Positions 19,447 to 30,531 of a stretch of 64,000 bases of DNA are shown here, piece by piece. How positions within the stretch are numbered: position 1 is the first letter of the stretch; each line of letters starts with the position of its first letter. Under the pieces are notes generated by a model. It was not told where the DNA came from. It did no database searches and saw nothing but the letters and a program-made list of their open reading frames with translations. The DNA comes from Mycobacterium saskatchewanense. GTDB taxonomy: Bacteria > Actinomycetota > Actinomycetes > Mycobacteriales > Mycobacteriaceae. The stretch lies in assembly GCF_010729105.1 (NCBI RefSeq), contig NZ_AP022573.1, positions 4,836,001 through 4,900,000 on the forward strand, given 5' to 3'. A program made the translations under genes and the position numbers.

Positions 19447-19674
19447 GCACGCGACCTTAGGGTGTGCGTCGTCGCCTGTCCCAGGGCCGAAGGTAACTCG
19501 GACGCATGGTCTGTCTTGCCCGGCCCTGTGAGCCGGGACCGCGGATCCAAAGTCATGGGGGGATCGGGACCAATTCCTCTAGGACCCGACGGCGGGATCT
19601 CCGTAACGTCGGGGGCGGTCAAGGACAGAACGCCATCTGCTCGGCGTGGGAGCATTCGAGTACATGGAGCGCAG

Positions 19675-21543
19675 GTGCCAAATACGCAGACCGACGTTGA
19701 ACTCACGAGCCGGCAGTTGAGCCAGCTGCGCGACGATGTGGACGACCTGCTGTCGCGATTGGCCACAGCCGAGTCGTTGTGGTCATGTTGGCTCACCGGG
19801 GTGGCAACCCAGAATCGATCGAGCGCTCGGAATATGTTGCACTATTGGGCAATTCGACAATGCGATCTACGCGACCTGCAGGCTCGGCTCGCTGCCTACG
19901 GGCTGTCCTCATTGGGTCGCAGCGAACCCCATGTCGAGGCCACGTTGCTGTTGGTGAGGTCGGCGATCTGTGCCATGCTCGGGGACGCCTGGCAACAGCC
20001 TCCACTCTCCGGCACGGGCGTGGGGGACGGCCCCGAACTGCTCCGCCACCGAACGCAGCAGTTGCTGGGCCCGGAGCCGGTTGATCGTGTGACCCGCATC
20101 ATGGTCACACTGCCCTCCTCGGCAGCGACCGATCCCGACATGGTTCGCGAGTTGGTGAAACGCGGCGTGAATGTCGCGCGCATCAACTGCGCGCACGACG
20201 ATGCCGAGGCTTGGCGCTCCATGGCACGGCATGTCAGGCAGGCGGCCGAAGCGACCGGCCGAACTTGCTTGGTCGCCATGGACCTTGGGGGACCAAAGCT
20301 GCGGACTGGTCCGCTTGAGCCCGGGCCACGGGTCGTGAAACTCCGGCCGTCCAGGAACGCGCTAGGGCAGGAAACCGCCCCTGCGAGGGCATGGCTGACT
20401 TCGGCGGAAGATCCGACCGACCCACCCGAAGCGGGCCTGGTGTCGCTACCGGTGTCCGGGCAGTGGCTCAGCCGCCGCCGCGGCGACGACGTCCTGCTTC
20501 TGCACGACACCCGCGGCGCGAAGCGCACGCTGGCGCTGAAGGCCGTTGCTCAGAGGCCCGGCACCCCAGGCGGATTCGTCGCCATCGCCGACAAGACCAC
20601 CTACCTTGCCACCGGGACGGAGCTGCGCGTCCACGGCGTGGAGGATTCGACACACCTCGGAGAACTTCCGCGCACCGAACAGAGCCTTGTCCTGCGCCGC
20701 GGCGACATCCTCGAGTTGACCAGCGATTGTTCGCCGGCGCCGGTGGCGGCCGAAGGTGTTCCGCGCATTGGTTGCACGTTGCCCGAGATCTTCGATCACG
20801 CCCGCATCGGGGAGACGGTGTACTTTGATGACGGCCGGATAGGCGGTGAGATAGTCAGCGTGGGTCCTGGCGTGCTGAGGTTGCGGATCGACCACGCAGC
20901 GAACGCGGGGTCCCGCCTCCGCGGCGGCAAGGGAATCAATGTGCCCGACACCAACCTCCCGATTTCCGCCCTGACCGAGAAGGACCTCTCTGACCTGTCG
21001 ACGGTGGTCGAACTGGCCGATCTGGTCGAGATGTCGTTCGTGCGAGACACTTCCGATGTCGAGCAGTTGCTCGACGCGTTGAGCCGTCTCGGCGGGGGCT
21101 CGATGGGAATCGTGCTGAAAATCGAGACCCGGCAAGCATTCGAACATCTTCCGCAACTGCTGCTTACGGCGATGCGGCATCCGCGCGTCGGTCTGATGAT
21201 CGCGCGTGGCGACCTTGCCGTAGAGTGCGGATACGAACGCCTGGCCGAGTTGCAGGAAGAGATTCTGTGGCTGTGCGAGGCGGCCCACCTACCGGTGATC
21301 TGGGCCACCCAAATGCTCGAACAGCTCACCAAGACAGGGAATCCCGCGCGCGCCGAGATCAGCGATGCCGCAATGAGCGAACGGGCTGAATGCGCGATGC
21401 TCAACAAGGGGCCGTACATCAACGACGCGGTCGTCGTCCTCGACAGCATCCTTCGGCGAATGACGGATCACCACTACAAGAAAAACGCATTGCTGGGGTC
21501 CCTGCACTCCTGGCACCCCGGCTCGCGCGATGGCCAGCCGTAA
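19675..21543 (+). CDS. Atypical pyruvate kinase with helical N-terminal extension
   Basis: About 622 residues from GTG 19675 (GGAG five bases upstream); earlier in-frame starts at 19462 or 19555 are possible. Residues 1-135 are a helical extension unlike normal pyruvate kinase. The catalytic barrel follows: [11 protein letters not shown] (Arg and Asn of the active site), [17 protein letters not shown] (catalytic Lys), [10 protein letters not shown] (metal-binding Glu/Asp near 513) and WATQMLEQ (Thr near 545). The B domain is enlarged to roughly 180 residues, and the C-terminal allosteric domain is missing. Lys after GGP is the residue seen in K+-independent enzymes. The usual MLSGETA loop is MLNKGPYI. 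The catalytic set suggests activity; the substrate or regulation may be altered. The P2C ATPase follows 77 bases later. Confidence 0.82.
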   Translation: MPNTQTDVELTSRQLSQLRDDVDDLLSRLATAESLWSCWLTGVATQNRSSARNMLHYWAIRQCDLRDLQARLAAYGLSSLGRSEPHVEATLLLVRSAICAMLGDAWQQPPLSGTGVGDGPELLRHRTQQLLGPEPVDRVTRIMVTLPSSAATDPDMVRELVKRGVNVARINCAHDDAEAWRSMARHVRQAAEATGRTCLVAMDLGGPKLRTGPLEPGPRVVKLRPSRNALGQETAPARAWLTSAEDPTDPPEAGLVSLPVSGQWLSRRRGDDVLLLHDTRGAKRTLALKAVAQRPGTPGGFVAIADKTTYLATGTELRVHGVEDSTHLGELPRTEQSLVLRRGDILELTSDCSPAPVAAEGVPRIGCTLPEIFDHARIGETVYFDDGRIGGEIVSVGPGVLRLRIDHAANAGSRLRGGKGINVPDTNLPISALTEKDLSDLSTVVELADLVEMSFVRDTSDVEQLLDALSRLGGGSMGIVLKIETRQAFEHLPQLLLTAMRHPRVGLMIARGDLAVECGYERLAELQEEILWLCEAAHLPVIWATQMLEQLTKTGNPARAEISDAAMSERAECAMLNKGPYINDAVVVLDSILRRMTDHHYKKNALLGSLHSWHPGSRDGQP

Positions 21544-21620
21544 AGGACATCTGCGGTCCTGGCTCTCGTGAACCCGATCGCCTGATACTGGTTTCACCGG
21601 CGGCGGCGAAGGATTCGGCA

Positions 21621-24455
<2,835 letters not shown>

Positions 24456-24481
24456 GTGAGGCAACCGCGCGTCGGTGATGA

Positions 24482-25258
24482 TCACGCCTGCGTGGCGGCT
24501 CGGACTTTGTCGGTGTCTTCGGCGATCGGGAGTTGTCCGCCGCGACCGGTGAGGGTTGCCGCCATGCCGGGGAGCAGCAAATCGAGGAAGCGGTCTAACT
24601 CGGCGGCGCCGTCGTAGGAGGCCAGGGCGGGTGCCAGGGCACGCAGTTGAGGGAATTCGGTGATTGCAAGCCGGTGGAGACCGAGCCGGAGCACATGGTC
24701 GGTTTCCTCGGGTCGCTCGATAACCTCCTGCAACTCATTGAGGATGTGGCCGTACAGGTAGCCGAACAGCACGCGATACATGTGCAGAGCATCCTCGCCG
24801 GTGAAGCCGGCAGATGTGAGCAGTGCGAGGACGCCCTCTAGCGGCCGCAGCATTCCTGCTGGGCGCTGCCCGAGCGGGGTGGCCAAGGGTCGCGTGGCCA
24901 GGAGCGGCACCACGTTGGGATGCACCAGGGCCAGTTGGCGGAAGTTGTGCGCGACGGTACGCAGTTGGCCGGCCCAGTCCGGGTCCGCACTGTCGACGGT
25001 TAGTTGTGCGAGCACGATCTCCGCGACCCCGTCGAGCACTGCGGCCTTGTTGGGGACGTGCCGGTAGAGCATCGCCGGATCGCGGCCCACCGCTTCGCTG
25101 AGACGGCGCATTGACAGCCCGTCGACACCGTCGCGGTCCACGATTCTTAGCGCCGTGTGCAGGATCATCGACCGGTTGAGCTGACCATTGTCGCTGCCGG
25201 CTGCGGACGGGCCTTCGTCGTCAGTGCCGCCGTCGGGGCCTTCCGATTGTCTCGTCAT
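24482..25258 (-). CDS. TetR-family repressor
   Basis: About 258 residues from ATG 25258 (with GGAGAGAGGGG upstream); a GTG at 25300 could add 14 residues. After a disordered Ser/Gly/Asp-rich head comes a helix-turn-helix (GLSMRRLSEAVGRDPAMLYRHV) and a TetR_C_1-like domain. It converges with the P2C ATPase (26-base gap) and is divergent from the small-protein cluster at 25417, with a palindrome at 25346-25360 between, so it probably controls that cluster and itself. Confidence 0.87.
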   Translation of the reverse strand: MTRQSEGPDGGTDDEGPSAAGSDNGQLNRSMILHTALRIVDRDGVDGLSMRRLSEAVGRDPAMLYRHVPNKAAVLDGVAEIVLAQLTVDSADPDWAGQLRTVAHNFRQLALVHPNVVPLLATRPLATPLGQRPAGMLRPLEGVLALLTSAGFTGEDALHMYRVLFGYLYGHILNELQEVIERPEETDHVLRLGLHRLAITEFPQLRALAPALASYDGAAELDRFLDLLLPGMAATLTGRGGQLPIAEDTDKVRAATQA

Positions 25259-25345
25259 TGCCTGAGCCCCTCTCTCCTGGCTCGTCATCGAAGCGGCCAC
25301 CGAGCCTAAACACGGCAGCGTTCACGATGTTAGCAAACGCTGTAG

Positions 25346-25360
25346 GTCAACACTGTTGAC
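25346..25360. promoter_or_regulatory. TetR operator candidate in a divergent promoter
   Basis: GTCAACA (25346-25352), C, TGTTGAC (25354-25360) is a perfect 7-1-7 inverted repeat between the divergent tetR (24482-25258) and the gene at 25417. The symmetry, position and AT-rich surroundings make it a strong operator candidate. Confidence 0.65.
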
Positions 25361-25416
25361 AGCACCGTACCTGTGGCGTGTAATGGACATCAAGCACTGC
25401 AATTGGAGACCTCGAC

Positions 25417-25869
25417 GTGATTGTCATTATTGGATTAGCTGTTCTACTCTTCGCCGTGGTTGTCGGCTTTCTTGGCGTGCTGAACAACGCGGGGGCCGCT
25501 CACCCGTTGAGCGAGAACTTCTCGGTGCTGGGCTATCACGTCACCGGGTCGACCGGCACCCTGTTCCTCTTCGGGATCGTGATCGGCGCGCTGGCGATGC
25601 TCGGTATGAGCGTGCTGCTCGCCGGTGCACGCCGTACCGCCGGCCGCGGGCGCGACGCTCGTCGCGAACTTCAAAGGTCCCGGCGCGAATCGGCGTTTGT
25701 GAACCGAGACCACGACTTCGAACACCAGCCTGTCGGCGCGGCCACCGGCCCGACGGTGAACTCAGAATTGGCCACGGCCCGACCGAGGGGGAAGAGGGGT
25801 TCTCTCCTCGGTCGCTGGTCGCGGGGTCGACAACCGACAGCGCCGCGTGTCGGCGGCGGGCGTCGATAA
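25417..25869 (+). CDS. Small two-span membrane protein with basic cytoplasmic tail
   Basis: A 150-residue protein from GTG 25417. Two hydrophobic spans (about residues 1-22 and 43-70) flank a short loop (NNAGAAHPLSENFSVLGYHVTGS); the tail after residue 72 is Arg-rich. The layout resembles LapA-like proteins. It is first of four small stress-type genes downstream of the divergent TetR operator. No function can be assigned. Confidence 0.7.
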   Translation: MIVIIGLAVLLFAVVVGFLGVLNNAGAAHPLSENFSVLGYHVTGSTGTLFLFGIVIGALAMLGMSVLLAGARRTAGRGRDARRELQRSRRESAFVNRDHDFEHQPVGAATGPTVNSELATARPRGKRGSLLGRWSRGRQPTAPRVGGGRR

Positions 25870-25951
25870 GCCTCGATCCAGCTCATTCGGGCACTTCTCA
25901 GTCGTGAGCTGCGACCCCTGAAACAACGAATCCTCAAGGTAGGTAAGAGAT

Positions 25952-26125
25952 ATGAGCATAGGCAGAAAGATCGCCCACAAACTCGAAGGGGCCAAGGGCG
26001 CCACCAAGAAGATCTACGGTCGCGCCACGGGAAACACCCGCCTGCGCACCGAGGGACGCGTCGATCAGTTCAAGGGCAACACCAAACAAGCGGGGGCCAA
26101 GATCAAAGACGCCTTCAAACACTGA
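25952..26125 (+). CDS. CsbD-like stress protein (57 residues)
   Basis: This short ORF encodes a hydrophilic, Lys/Gly-rich protein (KLEGAKGATKKIYGRATGN and RVDQFKGNTKQAGAKIKDAF) that fits the CsbD family, small helical proteins induced by general stress in bacteria. AGGTAGGTAAGAG precedes the ATG. It lies in the small-gene cluster between two membrane-protein genes, all on the plus strand. Confidence 0.72.
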   Translation: MSIGRKIAHKLEGAKGATKKIYGRATGNTRLRTEGRVDQFKGNTKQAGAKIKDAFKH

Positions 26126-26175
26126 CCCCCGGCAATCCTTCTGCCAGAGTTCCACTCAGAAACCAGGTAACCGTC

Positions 26176-26355
26176 ATGATCATTCTCGGAATCATCCTTA
26201 TTGTCCTCGGTCTCCTCCTCCCTAGCCTCGTTCCCACCTTCGCCTTCGCCCATGTCGTTTTGGTCCTCGGGGTCATCCTCCTCGTCGTCGGCCTGATATT
26301 GATGCTGATGGGACGAATGGGACACGCCGTCGGCGGACACCGTCACTACTACTAA
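26176..26355 (+). CDS. Tiny two-span hydrophobic protein (59 residues)
   Basis: ATG 26176 opens a 59-codon frame. The product is almost wholly two membrane spans (MIILGIILIVLGLLLPSLVP, then HVVLVLGVILLVVGLILMLM) with a short Gly/His/Tyr tail (GGHRHYY). Similar very short proteins are common in mycobacteria, possibly the DUF6131 type. It follows the CsbD-like gene by 50 bases. Confidence 0.6.
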   Translation: MIILGIILIVLGLLLPSLVPTFAFAHVVLVLGVILLVVGLILMLMGRMGHAVGGHRHYY

Positions 26356-26397
26356 CCGATTACTAACCGATCGGGCGTAACTAACCGATCAGGCGTA
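26351..26397. repeat. Short tandem-like repeats after the tiny membrane gene
   Basis: ACTAACCGAT occurs at 26351-26360, 26362-26371 and 26380-26389; the second and third copies are followed by related CGGGCGTA/CAGGCGTA. The first copy includes the stop codon of the preceding gene. Confidence 0.8.
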
Positions 26398-26524
26398 ACC
26401 CACCGGGCCGGCCCCGACGACTTCAACGTCGCCGCCGTCCCGGCGGTTGACGCCCAGGCGGAGCCGACCATGCCGGGTCGCGTGGGGTATCGATCACCCA
26501 AGGTGACGGCAGCACGTGCCCCGT

Positions 26525-26566
26525 CCAATCCGTAACACCCACAGCCCAATCCGTAACACCCACAGC
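26525..26566. repeat. Exact 21-bp tandem duplication
   Basis: Bases 26525-26545 and 26546-26566 are identical 21-mers containing CCGTAACACCC. They lie upstream of the gene at 26638. This may be a recent slippage duplication or a pair of regulator sites two helical turns apart. Confidence 0.85.
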
Positions 26567-26573
26567 GCAATTT

Positions 26574-26609
26574 GAGCTACTCAAATATTCGAGAGCTACG
26601 CAAATATTC
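26574..26609 (+). promoter_or_regulatory. Paired 17-bp direct repeats upstream of the coiled-coil gene
   Basis: GAGCTACTCAAATATTC (26574-26590) and GAGCTACGCAAATATTC (26593-26609) differ at one base and start 19 bases apart, about two helical turns. They end 28 bases before the ATG at 26638 and are much more AT-rich than the surroundings, which fits tandem activator sites or a promoter duplication. Confidence 0.55.
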
Positions 26610-26637
26610 AACCCGCTCAACCAGTCAGGGAGCCGAA

Positions 26638-27057
26638 ATGGCTACCAGCAGTATCGTTTGGATCATTGTCGTCATTGTCGCGGCAGCCCTACTCATCACC
26701 GCAATCGCGTGGAATGCGCGCAAGAAACGCACCGAACACCGCCGCGTCCAAGCCGGCGACATCCGCGACAAAGCCGTCGAACAGTCCCACGAGGTCGCGC
26801 AACGCGAAGCGCTTGCTGACGAGACGGCAGCCAAGGCCCCCGCCGCGCAAGCCGAGGCCGAAGCCATGGCGGCACACTCGGCCGGCCTACAACACCAGGC
26901 GCAAGCACGTCGCACTGACGCGGCTACTTCCCGCGATGAGGTGAACCGGGAGTTCGAGCGCGCCGACAAGATCGATCCGGACTTTTCGATCAGCGATACG
27001 CCGCGCGGAGATGCCGCTGGCCGACCAGACCAACCACGGATACCTAAAGCGGGGTGA
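26638..27057 (+). CDS. Membrane-anchored Ala/Glu-rich coiled-coil protein
   Basis: A 139-residue protein with one N-terminal span (about residues 5-24, IVWIIVVIVAAALLITAIAW), then a long Ala/Glu/Arg helix to about residue 115 (NARKKRTEHRRVQAGDIRDK and AEAEAMAAHSAGLQHQAQA), ending in a Pro/Asp-rich tail. It looks like an inner-membrane anchored coiled coil facing the cytoplasm. It is the last gene of the small stress cluster and has its own repeat-rich upstream region. Confidence 0.72.
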   Translation: MATSSIVWIIVVIVAAALLITAIAWNARKKRTEHRRVQAGDIRDKAVEQSHEVAQREALADETAAKAPAAQAEAEAMAAHSAGLQHQAQARRTDAATSRDEVNREFERADKIDPDFSISDTPRGDAAGRPDQPRIPKAG

Positions 27058-27421
27058 CTTCCCCGACGTCCGACGTCTGCGCGGCGGTTTCATGACCCCC
27101 CAACACTCAAGGCAGCGCACAGACTTCCCGTCGCTACGCCCGTCCTTTGGTTGCCCCGCTTTCGGAACTCCACGCAGACTGTGCCGCGGCCTAACTTTCC
27201 ATCCGGTGGCGGGGCGTATACCCGCACGGAGTACTTCGTGAACGGTCAAGTATGGCCGGTAGCCGGTCGCGTTAACGTAGTCGGCTCATGGCGGCGTGGC
27301 TGCCGGTAACTCGCGCTTCGATGATGTGCGTCATGACCGTCGCTCTATCTGCCCGCGGAAGCGAGCTGTTCGTCGTTGCTCGTGCAAACAGGGCCGATCG
27401 ACAATGGCGTGGCGCTAGAAC
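27058..27421. other. Intergenic region, no gene recognised
   Basis: This gap lies between convergent genes (coiled-coil protein and HPF-like protein). Frames on both strands are short and their translations look random. No clear hairpin or known motif was seen. Confidence 0.5.
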
Positions 27422-27796
27422 CTAGTGGCGGATCGTCGCGTTGTTGCGCCGGCGGTTGCTCATGGGGTCCCGCGCCGACTTCTGGTGTTCAAGTTGCCGG
27501 ATCAGCTCACGCTTGGCATCGCAGACGGCGCGGGTGATGTCCGGATTCTGAGCGACCGCGACGAGCGGCGGACGGCCGGGCAGGCTCGTACGCAAAGTGA
27601 CACGCTGCTCCTTGCCGCCGCGGTCCTGCAACGAGACCTCCACATCGATGTCCCGCGGATCCCATCGTCCCAGCAGGTGCGGACCCAGCGTCGACAACGC
27701 CTCCAATACGAGCGGGCGCTCGTATTCCTTGAAACCCGGACCGACGTGAAGGACGTTCTCGCCGAAGGCATCTCGTTGCTCGTTGTCGGGTTTCAT
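27422..27796 (-). CDS. Short ribosome hibernation factor-like (S30AE/HPF) protein
   Basis: A 124-residue protein from ATG 27796 (AAGGAG upstream). Its core, with DIDVEVSLQDRGGKEQRVTL and ITRAVCDAKRELIRQLEHQK, follows the beta-alpha pattern and basic second helix of the S30AE/HPF family; the long-form C-terminal dimerisation domain is missing. Mycobacteria have a DosR-controlled HPF-like protein (Rv0079) and a housekeeping one. I infer binding to the 30S subunit and stabilisation of idle ribosomes. It is transcribed alone on the minus strand. Confidence 0.65.
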   Translation of the reverse strand: MKPDNEQRDAFGENVLHVGPGFKEYERPLVLEALSTLGPHLLGRWDPRDIDVEVSLQDRGGKEQRVTLRTSLPGRPPLVAVAQNPDITRAVCDAKRELIRQLEHQKSARDPMSNRRRNNATIRH

Positions 27797-28033
27797 CGTA
27801 ATCGTTCTCCTTAGAACCGCCGGACACTCGCCGTCCTTGCCGACGCCCGTCGCCGCGCGGTGTTCGAGCCGATTTCCCGGGAACCGACGGAAAATACGTT
27901 GATCCGCCGGCAAAACTCAGTTCTGGCGATAGCGGTTTTCCGATATGTGTCCATTAGATGCCCTTCGACGCCGTATGTCAACAATATTGAGATAATGCTG
28001 GGCATGCGGGAACTGTCTGAAATGCCTTGGGCC

Positions 28034-29512
28034 TCAGGGCTTCAGTGCTGCAAGGAGTTCGGGGAGCGGCACGGTGGCGATACCGATGGCGGCGTCGGCG
28101 ATACCGTACGGCAGCACCAGGGTGTCGGCGTGGACCAGCGCGCCGCAGGAGTAGACCACGTTGGGCACGTAGCCGTCCTGCTCATCGGTGGCGGGGCTCA
28201 GTAGCGGTTGCGGCAGCTGGCCAAGGATGCGCGTCGGATCGTCGAGATCAAGCAGAATCGCCCCGATGCGGTAGGTGCGCATCGGTCCGACGCCGTGGGT
28301 GAGCAACAGCCACCCGGCCTCGGTTTCGATGGGCGGACCGCAGTTCCCGAGTTGTAACGCCTCCCAGGCTCGGGTCGGGCTCTGGCAGGGGAGCGCGCTC
28401 GTCCAAACGGACAGACGATCGGAGTAAGCAACCGTATTCGATTCGCGATCTGATCTGGACATGGCGGCGAAGCGACCGCGAATCCGGCGAGGAAACAGCG
28501 CTAGACCTTTATTGGCGGCGGCGGTCCCGACGATCGGCTCGGAGGTGAAGGACTGGAAATCTGTGGTCGTGAGGAGTTGCTGGCTGATGTGGGAGCCGCT
28601 GTAGGCCGTGTAGGTGGCATAGAAAGTGATGGAACCGTCGTCGTCGATGAAACGGACGAAGCGCGCATCCTCCATGCCGCCCTGCTCTGCGCCCATCGAG
28701 GGCCACAAGACGCGCTCGGAAAGTGCTATGCGGTCAGTGAACTCGACGGCATACGTCCGTTCGGCGATGCTGCGGAATGCGGAGATCGTCTCCTCGGCGT
28801 GCGCGCGGGTGCTCAGATGAGTCTGGAGCTGGGCGAGTTGTTGATCGAGAGCGGCCCAGGTGAAGCTCTGGCCGAGCCGGTCGAGGATGTAGTCGGCGGC
28901 CTCCCCGGCGTCGTCGAGCCGGGTGAGTTCGCTGCGGAAGACGGCCGCATCGAGGAGGGCGGGCTTGGGCGCTCCTGCGGTGGCGTACGGAGCCGGATCG
29001 TCGATCGTGGCGCGGCCGGCGGCGTCGATGACGCCGGTCCGGAACCCGATGGACGAGTGGTGCCCCTCGCCGATGCCCCGGACGCTCATCACGAACCGCA
29101 GGCCGCCTGCGACGGTTCCGGCCTGGTCGGGATGGGGCACGATGCTGGGGTTGCACAACGCCGCACCCTCAATGGCGTATTCACTCGTGAATGCGGCGCC
29201 CAGCAACAACTGTCGCGCTTCGGAGATTTCTTTGCCGGGATCCAGCCGATCGGCCAGTTCACGGGCGTGTCGTCGGAAGACGCCGGCAAGATCGCGGTGC
29301 CGCCCGTCGAAGCGGACGACGACGTCGTCCAGCGAAGACCGCACCTGCCCCTCGTCGAGGGCGAGGATTCGCGACAGCACCGCTCCCGCGCGGGACTCCT
29401 GGTGTTCGAAACCTTCCTGGCCCGGCACGAAGAGCCGGGTGATGACCCGCGACGAGTTGGCCATGAGCCTTACGGGGCTGCGGGTGGCGACCGCAGCCTG
29501 CGCGAAAGTCAT
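28034..29512 (-). CDS. GH130-type beta-mannoside phosphorylase/hydrolase
   Basis: A 492-residue protein from ATG 29512. The C-terminal two-thirds is a GH130 five-bladed propeller with the hallmark GGMEDARFVRF (the family's ED-R motif), NCGPPIETEAGWLLLTHGVG and YVPNVVYSCGALVHADTLVLPYG. The first ~170 residues are a helical extension. GH130 enzymes phosphorolyse or hydrolyse beta-mannosides such as beta-1,2- or 1,4-mannooligosaccharides. Its ATG overlaps the stop of the upstream gene as ATGA (29509-29512), so it is the last gene of a coupled three-gene operon with a six-hairpin protein and a GT4 glycosyltransferase. The exact linkage is unknown. Confidence 0.82.
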   Translation of the reverse strand: MTFAQAAVATRSPVRLMANSSRVITRLFVPGQEGFEHQESRAGAVLSRILALDEGQVRSSLDDVVVRFDGRHRDLAGVFRRHARELADRLDPGKEISEARQLLLGAAFTSEYAIEGAALCNPSIVPHPDQAGTVAGGLRFVMSVRGIGEGHHSSIGFRTGVIDAAGRATIDDPAPYATAGAPKPALLDAAVFRSELTRLDDAGEAADYILDRLGQSFTWAALDQQLAQLQTHLSTRAHAEETISAFRSIAERTYAVEFTDRIALSERVLWPSMGAEQGGMEDARFVRFIDDDGSITFYATYTAYSGSHISQQLLTTTDFQSFTSEPIVGTAAANKGLALFPRRIRGRFAAMSRSDRESNTVAYSDRLSVWTSALPCQSPTRAWEALQLGNCGPPIETEAGWLLLTHGVGPMRTYRIGAILLDLDDPTRILGQLPQPLLSPATDEQDGYVPNVVYSCGALVHADTLVLPYGIADAAIGIATVPLPELLAALKP

Positions 29513-30531
29513 TGCCGCACAGTCGAGAAGCGTCTGGCGTGCTGCATCGTCGAGAGCACAGCCAGTGTCGACTCCGCACCCTGGTTGTGGTTCACGCCAT
29601 CGGCACGCAGGCCGTCGAATCCGCCGCCGGTCTCGGGGTCCCACATGAGCTGTTGCGCGTCGTTGACACCCATGAACCAGGCCGCGGCGGCCAGGACCCC
29701 CTCGGGCCAGATCGAACCGGTGTCAACTGCAGCGGCACGCACGCACGCGTCGGCGACGCTGGATACCTCGATCGGTTGCTGATCGAACGCGGGCCGAAGG
29801 TCGTCAGGTCCTCTACCCTTTGCGGGAGCGGGCGAGAGGTGACCCTCTCGCGTCTCGTATCCGACCAGCCAACCCAGCAGATCCAGGCCCTGGTCACGCA
29901 ATGTCGAATCGTCGAGCGCCACGCCGGCGGCGATCATCGCCTCGGGGAGGACCGCATTCGCGTAGGTGAGTCGCGGCTCAGGCCATGGCCAGGTCGCGTC
30001 GCCGCTCGGTTTGGCCACGGTCTTGGCGTAGTCGGTGAGGAGTTCGCGTGCTGCCCGATGCCCGGGATCGACCGAGAGGAGTTCGGCGGCGCCCAGCGCC
30101 GCGAACGCCATCGCCCGAGGCCACGGCGATCGCACCTTCGCGGCGCGTTCGAACTGAATGACGGCCAACCGGCGAACCAGGCCAACGTCACTGTGCGCGG
30201 CGGCAGTTCCCAGTCCCCAGATGCAGCGCCCCCAGCTGTCCTCCAGCGAGGGCTCGTCCTCCCAACGGCCCTGACTGTCCATCCGGTTTCGGCATGGACC
30301 CGCGTAGGACTGCGCGTCGTTCAGGAACCGCACGGCAATGCCGGCAAGACCTTTCACTTGCCCGTCAGGGTTGGGCTCCCGGGTTGCGACGACGAGAACC
30401 CGGGCCATGTCGTCGGTACAGTAGCCGTGCTCGCGCCGGGGTTCGGTGAAAAGGGCATGCTCGAATGTTCCGCGGCGGTCTGTCAAACGCAACAGGTGGT
30501 CGAATATGGGCTCCGGCGTGGTGGCGGTCAC
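29509..30531 (-). CDS. Six-hairpin (alpha/alpha)6-barrel carbohydrate protein
   Basis: A 340-residue protein with repeated helical hairpins rich in Trp, Asp and aromatic clusters (GYCTDDMARVLVVA, SWGRCIWGLGTAAAH, WPWPEPRLTYANAVLPEAMI, NHNQGAESTLAVL), as in six-hairpin glycosidase/epimerase folds. No catalytic pair can be assigned with certainty. ATGA overlaps with the genes on both sides (30528-30531 and 29509-29512) imply a stoichiometric job in the same sugar pathway. Confidence 0.7.
   Translation of the reverse strand: MTATTPEPIFDHLLRLTDRRGTFEHALFTEPRREHGYCTDDMARVLVVATREPNPDGQVKGLAGIAVRFLNDAQSYAGPCRNRMDSQGRWEDEPSLEDSWGRCIWGLGTAAAHSDVGLVRRLAVIQFERAAKVRSPWPRAMAFAALGAAELLSVDPGHRAARELLTDYAKTVAKPSGDATWPWPEPRLTYANAVLPEAMIAAGVALDDSTLRDQGLDLLGWLVGYETREGHLSPAPAKGRGPDDLRPAFDQQPIEVSSVADACVRAAAVDTGSIWPEGVLAAAAWFMGVNDAQQLMWDPETGGGFDGLRADGVNHNQGAESTLAVLSTMQHARRFSTVRQ

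Noticed and set aside
19561..19590. Possible DosR box (GGGACC...GGACCC) upstream of the pyruvate kinase-like gene
   Set aside because: The two halves are closer to a direct repeat than an inverted one, and the spacing and several consensus positions do not fit the 20-bp DosR motif.
26352..26570. 72-codon minus-strand ORF with repeated peptide motifs
   Set aside because: The repeated peptides only reflect the intergenic DNA repeats; no start context or homology is visible.
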